This document shows, piece after piece, positions 38,618-46,883 of a DNA stretch of 64,000 bases. The stretch covers positions 310,001-374,000 of the forward strand of contig JACKPB010000004.1 in assembly GCA_024233875.1 (NCBI GenBank), written 5' to 3'. This DNA comes from Leptospiraceae bacterium (lineage in GTDB: Bacteria; Spirochaetota; Leptospiria; Leptospirales; Leptospiraceae). Position 1 is the first letter of the stretch; each line of letters opens with the position of its first letter. Both the position numbers and the translations under genes were made by a program. Under the pieces are notes generated by a model. It saw only the letters and a list, made by a program, of their open reading frames with translations, was not told the origin of the DNA and did not search any database.

Positions 38618-39685
38618 ATGATACCCAATTGGAGAGCCGCAAGGGATGTACCCATCGATATTTTGAGGGGCACCGGTGTCATCTTCATGGTCTTTGCATA
38701 TATGGGGTACTTTTGTTTTGATTTTCCCCATCCGTATCCGGTTCAATTCCTGGGCGGCTTCGCTCCTGTAATTTTTCTATTTCTTTCCGGTTATATGCTT
38801 ACTTCAGAATTTAATGAAAAAATACGACCATTTTCTTATTTTTTCAAACGGTCCCTCTTCCTGTTTCTTCTGGCGGGTATTGTGGATGTACTCTTTTGGG
38901 ATGTCTATCCTTTCTTAAGTATGAACATCCTCTATCCTATCGCTGTCTCCACACTTCTTATCTATCCTATTTTGAGTGCTCCTGAGTCCTTTCGTGTGGC
39001 CCTGGTCATCATTATTTTTTTACTCACTCCCATATTTCAGAGTACTACAGGTTACCATGCAACTCCTCCTGAAGTTCTACTTTTTCGAAAGGGTGTCCTG
39101 GTTCCACTTCAGGTGGGATTGTCCGAGTGGATTCATCGTTGGTTCATAGATGGTTGGTTTCCTTTGTTTCCTTTTTTTGGATTTTCCCTCTTGGGGACAT
39201 TTTGGGGAAAGATTCGAAATTCCTATCAATTGAAAATTCGTGAAGATCATAAATTATTTTATATTTTTTCTGTGACTCTTTTTTGTGTGGGTCTCCTTCT
39301 ACTTCAATTTGAAACTGAAATAGCCTTTCGTGGAAACTTCTCAGGTATATTGTTCCCACCCGGACTGGGATACATTTTTTTTATTTTGGGAGTTCTGGCT
39401 ATCTGGGCCAGAGTTTTGGAGATTAGAGCCAATTCTATTCTTCTTTTGCCTATTAGACTTCTTGGTGAGAGTTCTCTATTGTTCTATATATTCACTGTAG
39501 TGATTATGAAAAAAATTATTGAACCAATCCGGGAAAAGAATTCCGGCGAATTCAATTTCTCAGAGTACCTAGCAACCGGAGTTGGAATTTTGGTTTTCTT
39601 CCTAATCACCTCACTATTCTTAAGATATTTCAAAAGAAGAATGAAAAACCCTCCGGTTCTTTTGAGACTCTTCATCGGAGGATGA
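38618..39685 (+). CDS. Multi-pass membrane acyltransferase-like protein (HGSNAT/DUF1624 type)
   Basis: A 355-residue protein with about ten hydrophobic segments. The N-terminal VPIDILRGTGVIFMVFAYMG resembles the start of heparan-alpha-glucosaminide acetyltransferase-like and other membrane acyltransferases, where DxxRG is conserved and a histidine usually follows; here the position shows FAYMG, with no His. Enzyme activity is therefore doubtful, or a different residue is used. It is preceded by a weak ribosome-binding site and followed, 87 bases on, by a sterol-desaturase gene on the same strand. Confidence 0.6.
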   Translation: MIPNWRAARDVPIDILRGTGVIFMVFAYMGYFCFDFPHPYPVQFLGGFAPVIFLFLSGYMLTSEFNEKIRPFSYFFKRSLFLFLLAGIVDVLFWDVYPFLSMNILYPIAVSTLLIYPILSAPESFRVALVIIIFLLTPIFQSTTGYHATPPEVLLFRKGVLVPLQVGLSEWIHRWFIDGWFPLFPFFGFSLLGTFWGKIRNSYQLKIREDHKLFYIFSVTLFCVGLLLLQFETEIAFRGNFSGILFPPGLGYIFFILGVLAIWARVLEIRANSILLLPIRLLGESSLLFYIFTVVIMKKIIEPIREKNSGEFNFSEYLATGVGILVFFLITSLFLRYFKRRMKNPPVLLRLFIGG

Positions 39686-39772
39686 AAATCATACTTGCCA
39701 ATTTGTAAATCATAGAGATGCTTATCTTTTGAACCCGTTTTTTTTGAGAGCGGAGATTTCTGGAGAATTCAT

Positions 39773-41023
39773 ATGCCTGAAAACTTTGTACCCCCTCCCT
39801 ACATAACCTATGCCATTCCATTTTTCTTTTTGCTCATGGGAATAGAAATGCTCATCGGAGCTATTTGGAAGAAGAACTACTATCATTTCGGTGATACCAT
39901 CGCTGATCTCAGCACGGGAATTTTCTCTCAATTAGCGGGGATATTTCTAAAGACTATCAGTTTGTATGCATATTTTTTAATATATGAAAATTATAAGATA
40001 TTTGAAATCTCTATGGATTCCATACCGGGATGGATATTTTGTATTATTGGATGGGATTTCTTTTATTATTGGTTGCATCGACTCTCGCACGAAGTCAACA
40101 TTCTCTGGGCAAGTCATGTCATACATCACCATAGTGAAGAATACAATCTCATTGTAGCACTGCGTCAGACCAGTACAGGTGGGCTCATCTCCTGGATTTT
40201 CTTTCTCCCCCTCGCTCTCATCGGATTCCCTCCCTGGATGTTTCTTGCAGCAGGACAGATCAATCTCATTTATCAATATTGGGTTCATACGAAAGCCATT
40301 CGCAGCCTGGGATCTGTAGCTGAATTCTGGCTCTCAACTCCTTCCCATCACAGAGTTCATCATGCTATCAATCCGGAATACATCGACAAGAATCACGGAG
40401 GAATACTTATCATCTGGGATCGAATTTTCGGTAGTTTTCAAAAAGAAGAAAAAGAGCCTGTCTATGGAACAGTGAAACCCTTCAGGAACTACAACCCTCT
40501 CTGGGCCAACCTTCATTACTATTGGGAGATTTTTCTCCTGAGCTATCGTGCTAGGGGAATAGGAAATAAATTGAAAGTTTTTTTCATGCCACCGGGCTGG
40601 ATTCCGCCGGGAGAGGAGGGGGAAGCGCATTTTCTTCCCATTCCGGAAGTGGATGTGAATACATTCGAAAAGTACAATCCCGTTCCGGATGGAAGTCTAA
40701 AAACGTATGTATTGATCTGGTTTCTGGGGATTCTATTCTCTTCCTTCGGATTTCTTGTTTTCCTGCCTCAATTTTCATTTGATATGAAAGTAGTTGTGGC
40801 GATTTCTGTAATGTTTTCTTTGATTCCGCTTAACGCTCTTTTGGAGTCAAGATCTTATGGATTGGCACTCGAAACCATCCGACTTCTGAGCACTCCGGTC
40901 TCTCTCTATATTTTGTCCCAAAATCTTCCATTGACCATCGGAGTAGGATTGATTTCAGTTTTGAGCATCCCACTCATTTGGATTTTGGTCAAAAGACAGA
41001 GAGTAGAACCCGGTTTTAATTGA
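39773..41023 (+). CDS. Sterol desaturase/fatty acid hydroxylase family protein
   Basis: A 416-residue membrane enzyme with the di-iron histidine clusters of the fatty acid hydroxylase superfamily: HRLSH at ~96-100, HVIHHH at ~112-117 and HHRVHH at ~196-201. Hydrophobic segments surround them, and a C-terminal set of four segments (~300-410) makes it longer than the minimal domain. GGAGA lies ahead of ATG 39773. It probably hydroxylates or desaturates a membrane lipid or ether lipid; the substrate is unknown. It converges with the AMP nucleosidase gene with a four-base gap. Confidence 0.88.
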   Translation: MPENFVPPPYITYAIPFFFLLMGIEMLIGAIWKKNYYHFGDTIADLSTGIFSQLAGIFLKTISLYAYFLIYENYKIFEISMDSIPGWIFCIIGWDFFYYWLHRLSHEVNILWASHVIHHHSEEYNLIVALRQTSTGGLISWIFFLPLALIGFPPWMFLAAGQINLIYQYWVHTKAIRSLGSVAEFWLSTPSHHRVHHAINPEYIDKNHGGILIIWDRIFGSFQKEEKEPVYGTVKPFRNYNPLWANLHYYWEIFLLSYRARGIGNKLKVFFMPPGWIPPGEEGEAHFLPIPEVDVNTFEKYNPVPDGSLKTYVLIWFLGILFSSFGFLVFLPQFSFDMKVVVAISVMFSLIPLNALLESRSYGLALETIRLLSTPVSLYILSQNLPLTIGVGLISVLSIPLIWILVKRQRVEPGFN

Positions 41024-41027
41024 TATT

Positions 41028-41861
41028 TTAGAAACTATTGTCGGTTGCAAATTTGAGATGTTTGACGGATTCACCGGAGTCTTTGAGTTCACGTAGGGAA
41101 TCGATACCTATTTGAACATGTTGCTCAACGAAGTGTGAGCTGACTTTTTTATCTGATTCTGAGGTCTTGATTCCATCCGGTGTCATTGGTTCATCACTTA
41201 CCAGAAGCAGAGCTCCACGGGGGATGTTGTTCATGAATCCTACAATAAATACAGTAGCGGTTTCCATATCGATAGCTGTGGCACGGAGTTTGGTGAGGTA
41301 ATTTTTGAATTCTGAATCTGTCTCCCATAGCCTCCGGTTCGTGCTGTAAACAGTTCCCGTATAGTAGTCTTTATTGAAATTGATAATGGTAGATGAAACT
41401 GCTCTCTGAAGACGGAAGGAAGGGAGAGAAGGCATTTTGGGATCAGCGTAGTCATCACTGGTTCCCTCTCCTCGAATTCCTGCTATGGGAAGGATGAGAT
41501 CACCGACTTTTATATTTTTCTTCAGACTCCCGCATTTTCCGAGAAAGAGAACAGCCTTGGGCATAATGGCAGTAAGGAGATCCATAATCAGGGCTGCGTT
41601 CGGGCTTCCGATTCCAAAATTGATCATTGTGATACCGTCTTTGCTGGTGGCTACCTGCATGGGCGAGTCCAATCCCAGAATGGGAACATTTTCAGTCTCA
41701 GAAAACAGATTCATGTATTGTTTGAAGTTTGTTATCAAAATATGATTTCCGAATGAGGAAAGTTCGGAACCGGTATATCTTTTTAACCAGTCTTTAGCTA
41801 TGTCCAGTTTGTCCAAATGATTTCTCCGGTACATCCTATCTTTTCTAGGAGTCATTTCCAT
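41028..41861 (-). CDS. amn: AMP nucleosidase, short form
   Basis: A 277-residue nucleoside-phosphorylase-fold enzyme that splits AMP to adenine and ribose-5-phosphate. Family stretches are NFGIGSPNAALIMDLL, LFLGKCGSLKKNIKVGDLI, AIDMETATVFIVGF and LLLVSDEPMTPDG. It is the compact form lacking the N-terminal regulatory domain of the ~480-residue E. coli Amn. ATGs at 41861 and 41855 are both possible. Confidence 0.87.
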   Translation of the reverse strand: MEMTPRKDRMYRRNHLDKLDIAKDWLKRYTGSELSSFGNHILITNFKQYMNLFSETENVPILGLDSPMQVATSKDGITMINFGIGSPNAALIMDLLTAIMPKAVLFLGKCGSLKKNIKVGDLILPIAGIRGEGTSDDYADPKMPSLPSFRLQRAVSSTIINFNKDYYTGTVYSTNRRLWETDSEFKNYLTKLRATAIDMETATVFIVGFMNNIPRGALLLVSDEPMTPDGIKTSESDKKVSSHFVEQHVQIGIDSLRELKDSGESVKHLKFATDNSF

Positions 41862-42058
41862 GATGAAGAATGATTTTCATCATCAATTTATCATCGGAAA
41901 GATTCGGGAGATTCAAAATCCTTTATGAAAAGACAGGGGAATTTTTTCCTATCTACCCGGGATTCCAAAAAAGCAAAAACTGATGAAAAAGTTTTCATTT
42001 CTCCTGAAAAATGATTGGTTTTCATTTCGAATTGAAAACAATGGAAGGAAAGGTGAAT

Positions 42059-42917
42059 ATGTTGAAACGTTTACTTCTCAGAGCTACCGATTTTTTTTTA
42101 TTTTAATATTCCTCTCTCTCTGATCCCTGTCGTTTGGTCGATCTGGATTTCAAATTATTTTTTTCGAATGTATTCCTTACCTTTCTTGATTTTCTTATTT
42201 TCTAGCTCTCAGGTGATTTATCTTTTAGATAGGATGCTTCTTTCTGATCCTGCAGATTCAATCAATGTCCCGGAACGGGTGGAATATGCGATTCAAAATC
42301 AAAATAAAGGAAAAGCTTTTCTGGGAATTAATTTTCTGCTTGTCCTTATTACAGTTTTTTATTTGAACATTGAAGTACTATTGTTCTTTGGATTCTTGAC
42401 TTTCCTGACAGGAATCTATTTATTTTTTCTTAGGGTTTTACCTGTCAGTGAGGTGATACGTGCCCTTGCAAAGCCGGTTCTCCTGGGCATTGTCTGGGGA
42501 CTCATCATAACTGCTTCTGTATTTCTCTTCTATATTCCTGAAAAGTTGGATAGTATACCAATGGATCTTGTAATCTATGCCAGTTTATTATTTTTTTTGA
42601 ATGGATGGTATTTTGATAAGAGGGATGCAAGGGGGGATCGAAAATCGGGTAAACCAAATATTCAAAACTTTATCTCTGAATCAATTCATCGATGGGTCAT
42701 ATTTCTCGTACCCTCCTTCATTCTAATTTTGAATTTTTACTTTTACAATTTTAGTATCATTCAATATCTATCTTTTTATTTTTTGATCCTTTCCGTATTG
42801 CCACATCACTCTAAATTTTTCAGTTATCAATTTTCATACAATGTTCTGATAGACCTGCCCATACTTCTGATTCCGGCTATTGATCTTATGATCACTATGA
42901 GTAGATCATTTCTATAA
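42059..42917 (+). pseudogene. UbiA-family prenyltransferase split by frameshift in a T9 tract
   Basis: ATG 42059 follows a strong ribosome-binding site (GGAAGGAAAGGTGAAT), but the frame ends after 15 codons at TAA 42104. The stop comes just past nine consecutive Ts (42091-42099). Dropping one T moves the reading into the frame that is then open to 42917, giving a single 285-residue protein with a restored first membrane helix (NIPLSLIPVVWSIWIS). The downstream frame has the two aspartate motifs of UbiA enzymes: LLDRMLLSDPADSINVPER, and DKRDARGDRKSGK matching the D-x-x-G-D-R second motif. Seven or more hydrophobic segments follow. An internal ATG at 42168 has no ribosome-binding site. It may be a sequencing error, a phase-variable gene, slippage-dependent expression, or a true pseudogene. 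Confidence 0.75.
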
Positions 42918-42981
42918 ATTGAGATCAACCTAATTGGGAAACGTATTCTTATTTTCAATGAAATCAGATAGAAATAGGGGG

Positions 42982-43422
42982 TTATTTTTTGAAGGGAAGA
43001 TATGCTTCTTTCCATATCTCATAATTACTGTAAGTTGATGTAAGGTAGAGATACGACTCTTTTTCTGATAAGTAAAATAAAGCTTCTTCTTTATTGGATC
43101 TATGTATGAATTGAAAGGATATGTAATTCTTGAATTCATCCTGATTGATTGTGATACTTGTTTTATAAAATTCATTTAAAAAATGAAGAATCTGGCAATC
43201 CCAGGTATAATTGAATTCAATGGGAATCAAATCATATCTAAAGTCTTCTTCGTGAACTCTTGTGTTCTTTGAAATTTCCCCATCTTTTTCTGTGAAGGAC
43301 AGGGGAAGAGTTTCGAATTCAAAAATGTCTACAAGGCATTTTCTGAAAATTTGCCAGTTTTTAAGAATTTCCTCTCTATCATAACTCAATTCTATAGTTA
43401 GGGGAATCAACTTAGTTATCAT
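42982..43422 (-). CDS. Hypothetical protein, 146 residues
   Basis: A soluble, acidic and aromatic-rich protein with no signal peptide or membrane segment. I recognise no motif. No clear ribosome-binding site precedes the ATG. The frame is uninterrupted for 146 codons in a stretch with no competing gene, and the composition is protein-like. It lies between the convergent UbiA-type gene and a small lipoprotein gene. Confidence 0.55.
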   Translation of the reverse strand: MITKLIPLTIELSYDREEILKNWQIFRKCLVDIFEFETLPLSFTEKDGEISKNTRVHEEDFRYDLIPIEFNYTWDCQILHFLNEFYKTSITINQDEFKNYISFQFIHRSNKEEALFYLSEKESYLYLTSTYSNYEIWKEAYLPFKK

Positions 43423-43489
43423 TTTATTTATTCAATCGATTCATTTTTTGGAATCTCTTGTAAATAATTATCTTTCATTTGAAATCGAC

Positions 43490-43864
43490 TCAATTCTTTG
43501 GTTTTGCTTTTTCTGTGTACTTTATAACTGTAGCTCTTGCTTTCCATTTTCCTTCGTTGTAGATAAATGTGACAATACTATAACCTTCCAGTTCAAATAC
43601 ATGATTGATGATATCATCTCCTCCCATTTCTTTCGCACGCGAATAGAGTTCTTCATATCCTGTGCCTCCCGTTGCTACAAGGAAGAAATAAGCTTTGTAG
43701 ATCCCTTCAGTTTCTACGGTGCCTAAAATCTTAAAGTCTTCGGTCGTTAGGACAAAAGGAGTAGTATTATTGATAGGACCCGGAGCCTTCACATTGCTAT
43801 AAATACATGCGTTGAAATAGAGTAAGAAAAGGACAGAGATCAGAATTCGAATTAGAATAGTCAT
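43490..43864 (-). CDS. Small putative lipoprotein
   Basis: A 124-residue protein with a lipoprotein signal (LLYFNAC, Cys20). The mature part has FVLTTEDFKILGTVETEG, then YFFLVATGGTGYEELYSRAKEMGGDDIINHV. A surface-exposed Gly-rich turn followed by an A-x-x-x-GADxI-type helix is common in small envelope lipoproteins, including TRL-like ones; that assignment is weak. Its function is unknown. It is divergent from the hybrid kinase gene. Confidence 0.7.
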   Translation of the reverse strand: MTILIRILISVLFLLYFNACIYSNVKAPGPINNTTPFVLTTEDFKILGTVETEGIYKAYFFLVATGGTGYEELYSRAKEMGGDDIINHVFELEGYSIVTFIYNEGKWKARATVIKYTEKAKPKN

Positions 43865-44225
43865 AGGTTGCTCCCGATAGTGAATTGTCTATTCGTCTGC
43901 ATTCGCCAAAGGGGTAAAATGATTTTCGGTGAAAATTTCAAATGAAATCATCTTTTCTGTGATGCAAAAGAATAGGAAGAATTGAAACTTAGATTGGGTA
44001 TTTGTCAAATCAAATTTTTCTCTCTTATCAGTATGAAGCAAAAAATTTCAGATGAGATTGTATTCGCTGAAAACTATATTTTTGAGATAAAAATTTTCTT
44101 TTTGAAAAAGTATTCCGAAAGTCTGGAAGTCTGATATAGTTAAGTAAATTAAAAATAATTTTGGAGATATATTTTTTGATTTTAGAAAATTCTGCTATCG
44201 TGAAATTTTGTTAAAGGCATGAATA
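43865..44225. other. Divergent intergenic region, no gene seen
   Basis: 361 AT-rich bases between the divergent lipoprotein and hybrid kinase genes. TTGAAA at 44102 and TATAGT at 44135 are too far apart for a normal promoter. AAAGG at 44213-44217 serves as the ribosome-binding site for the kinase. No ORF or convincing promoter is visible. Confidence 0.5.
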
Positions 44226-45956
44226 ATGAAAACTAAAAATGAGGTTCTTTTAGACAACTCACTTCTGGAAGAAGTTCTGGAAAAAATAGTAGATTCATCT
44301 ATTCAGTTTTTCTTTTATTTGGGCATTCCCTTAAATGTTCTTTCACTTTCCAGATACTTCTTTTATGGTTGGATGCCTATTATGGGAGTCCATATATTTA
44401 TTCTCGGACTTTTGTTTTATCTCAAAATATTTAGAGAGAAAATCAATTACAGGATTAAATCATCCATCATCATATTTGGATTATTTGCGATCGGTGTGGG
44501 GGGAGTATTTCAAAATAAAAATTTTGTAATCGGAAACTCCTATCATTTGACAGTAACTATTCTTATCATACTTTTCTTCAGTCGAAAGGCGGCATTGCTT
44601 TATTTATTTTTTGTAATTTCCTTCACTCTTTATCTGGATTATTTTTATTTCCATTTTGCTAATGTGCATGAAAAAATCACTATTGTTTCCAATTCTATAT
44701 TGGGATATGTTGTGATACAAATTGTAGACAATTTAAAAAAAGAATTATTTTGGAAGATCATCCGGCTGAATGATTCCATTCGGGTTTTGGATCTAGCGAA
44801 AATGGAAGCAGAATCTGCTAATCGAGCCAAAAGTTCATTTCTGGCGAATATGAGTCATGAATTGAGGACTCCCCTCAATGGAATCCTGGGGGCAAGTCAT
44901 TTGATTCAGGATTCTACTAAAGAAGATGAGACCAAAAAATACTCTCAAATCATTTCAAGCAGCGGTTCGGGACTTCTGGCAATCCTAAATGATATTTTAG
45001 ATCTATCCAAGATTGAATCGGGTAAGATGCAAATTGAAAAGAATCCATTTTCACTTTTTGAATTGATCGATGAAATCACAAATCTTCAAAAAATTTCTGC
45101 TGAATCCAAAGGTTTGAAGTTCACTGTCAATTGTAATGCTGAAGAAGATGTGATTTTGGTTTCGGATCGTTTGCGGATCAAGCAGGTACTATTGAATTTG
45201 ATCGGAAATGCCATTAAATTCACCGATTCCGGTTTTGTGTCTCTCAATGTAAATTTTAAGGAAGGAGATTCGACTTTGTACTTCAATGTCAATGATTCCG
45301 GAATTGGTATCACAGAAGAAAAACAAAAAAAACTTTTCAACCGATTCGAACAGGTGGATTCCAGCAATTCTAGAATTTATGGAGGAACCGGACTCGGTCT
45401 GGCAATATCCAAAATGCTCTGCGAATTGTTGGGAGGAAGTCTTTCCATGAAAAGTCAAATTGGGGTTGGAACTTCGATAGATTTTAGTTTTCCAATCGAG
45501 GTCAGCTCCTCCGGACTGTCCGTAGAGAAAGAAATTGAACCGGAAGTAGAGCACAAAATCTCTCCTACAAATAAAGACCTTAAGATTTTGCTCGTTGAAG
45601 ACAATGAGACAAATCGTTTGATAGCCAAGATGATGTTGGGTAAAATAGGTTACAAAAATATTATTTCAGCTACGAATGGACAGGAGGCTTTTGAAGAGTT
45701 TCAAAAAAATCAATTTGATATCATTCTAATGGATGTTCAAATGCCGATTATGGATGGATTGGAAAGTTCGAGAAGAATCAGGGAACATGAGGTTCGGATT
45801 CAATCTCCATTTCAAGTGCCGATTGTAGCACTTACCGCCAATGCTATGGAGAATGATCGGAAAGAATGTTTGGATGCCGGTATGAATGATTTTTTAACCA
45901 AACCGATCGACAGGAACCTTCTCAGGGAAAAAATCCAAATCCATTGCCACAAATAG
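44226..45956 (+). CDS. Hybrid sensor histidine kinase with receiver domain
   Basis: A 576-residue protein. Five to six hydrophobic segments in ~28-170 form a membrane-embedded sensor. A short coiled linker leads to the HisKA domain with the phospho-accepting His211 (NMSHELRTPLNG). The ATPase domain follows with the N box LIGNAIKF (Asn328) and G boxes NDSGIGI and GGTGLGLAISK. The C-terminal receiver (~452-570) has Asp503 in LMDVQMPIMDG, Thr537 in ALTAN and Lys559. No separate response regulator or output gene is adjacent, so a downstream phosphotransfer protein must be elsewhere. AAAGG eight bases upstream supports the start. Confidence 0.93.
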   Translation: MKTKNEVLLDNSLLEEVLEKIVDSSIQFFFYLGIPLNVLSLSRYFFYGWMPIMGVHIFILGLLFYLKIFREKINYRIKSSIIIFGLFAIGVGGVFQNKNFVIGNSYHLTVTILIILFFSRKAALLYLFFVISFTLYLDYFYFHFANVHEKITIVSNSILGYVVIQIVDNLKKELFWKIIRLNDSIRVLDLAKMEAESANRAKSSFLANMSHELRTPLNGILGASHLIQDSTKEDETKKYSQIISSSGSGLLAILNDILDLSKIESGKMQIEKNPFSLFELIDEITNLQKISAESKGLKFTVNCNAEEDVILVSDRLRIKQVLLNLIGNAIKFTDSGFVSLNVNFKEGDSTLYFNVNDSGIGITEEKQKKLFNRFEQVDSSNSRIYGGTGLGLAISKMLCELLGGSLSMKSQIGVGTSIDFSFPIEVSSSGLSVEKEIEPEVEHKISPTNKDLKILLVEDNETNRLIAKMMLGKIGYKNIISATNGQEAFEEFQKNQFDIILMDVQMPIMDGLESSRRIREHEVRIQSPFQVPIVALTANAMENDRKECLDAGMNDFLTKPIDRNLLREKIQIHCHK

Positions 45957-46056
45957 AGTTTCTCCTGTTTAGAGAAAACCCTGAGTATTGAAAAAGAATT
46001 TGAACCCTAAAAAAAATCCTAAAACAAAAAAGAAAAACCTACCGTCTATAAGAGTG

Positions 46057-46083
46057 TTAGCACTCTCGTGATTAGAGTGCTAA
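46057..46083 (+). promoter_or_regulatory. CIRCE operator (HrcA-binding site)
   Basis: TTAGCACTC (46057-46065), nine bases, then GAGTGCTAA (46075-46083): an exact match to the CIRCE consensus bound by the heat-shock repressor HrcA. It lies 13 bases before the rhomboid ATG and ends two bases before its GGAGG ribosome-binding site. A TATAAG at 46047-46052 just upstream could be a -10 box, which would place the operator over the transcription start. Confidence 0.9.
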
Positions 46084-46096
46084 ATGGAGGATTGGT

Positions 46097-46825
46097 ATGA
46101 ATCATTTACCTGTGATAACTAAAAATTTGATTCTTTGGAATTCTGCGGTTTATATTTTGATCAATCTTTTCACCTGGATCACTCATGGCTCTGAAGGGCT
46201 CTATTCCCTATTTATGAGATTGGGTTTGAGTAGAATAGGCTTTCTGGAAGGTGGTTTCTGGCAACCGATCACGTCTATGTTCTTACATGGAGGATTTCTT
46301 CATTTATTCATGAACATGTTGGGACTATGGAGCATCGGTCCTATTTTGGAGAGAAGGATCGGAAGCAAACGATTTTTTGAACTCTATTTCTTTTCGGGAA
46401 TAATAGGTGCTATTTTTGTTCTCTTATTTCAGGATTCGAATCTTCCGACTATAGGTGCATCCGGAGCGATCAGTGGACTCCTGGGAGCATTGGCGATTGT
46501 ACTACCGGAAACCAGAATGCTCTTCTTTTTCATTCCTATGCGTGCAGGAACATTGGCAATTGTCATGGGTCTCATTTCTCTTGTTTTTGCCTTTGATTCT
46601 TCGGGGCAAATCTCCCATCTCGGACACCTAGGAGGACTTCTCGGTGGTGTGTTTTTTATAAAATGGAAATTGGATGCAGGTATGTATCACAGAGAGAGCC
46701 CGCGGTTGTCTTTGTTCGGGAGAAATTTTATTGAACCGGAATTGAAGAGAGATTTTATTTATCAGCACAAAAAACCCGAAGTCTATTATGATCCATATAC
46801 GGGAAGATTCATAATAAAAATTTAA
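46097..46825 (+). CDS. Rhomboid family intramembrane serine protease, CIRCE controlled
   Basis: A 242-residue membrane protein with six hydrophobic segments. The catalytic serine is Ser122 (TIGASGAISG), the catalytic histidine is His177 (HLGHLGGLLGG), and the oxyanion-side HxxxN is HLFMN (His69, Asn73). These residues are complete, so an active protease is expected. A soluble C-terminal tail (~190-242) follows. The GGAGG ribosome-binding site lies six bases before the ATG and directly after a perfect CIRCE element, so expression should rise on heat or protein-folding stress. The gene is monocistronic: its neighbours are a hybrid kinase upstream and a convergent one downstream. Confidence 0.92.
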   Translation: MNHLPVITKNLILWNSAVYILINLFTWITHGSEGLYSLFMRLGLSRIGFLEGGFWQPITSMFLHGGFLHLFMNMLGLWSIGPILERRIGSKRFFELYFFSGIIGAIFVLLFQDSNLPTIGASGAISGLLGALAIVLPETRMLFFFIPMRAGTLAIVMGLISLVFAFDSSGQISHLGHLGGLLGGVFFIKWKLDAGMYHRESPRLSLFGRNFIEPELKRDFIYQHKKPEVYYDPYTGRFIIKI

Positions 46826-46883
46826 AATGGGGGATGATTCTTGTTTGGACTGAATAGATAGTACATAGAAGATGATGTCACCT

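Noticed and set aside
42168..42917. UbiA-type gene starting independently at ATG 42168
   Set aside because: No ribosome-binding site, the first membrane helix would be lost, and a well-placed start with SD exists at 42059 one base out of frame.
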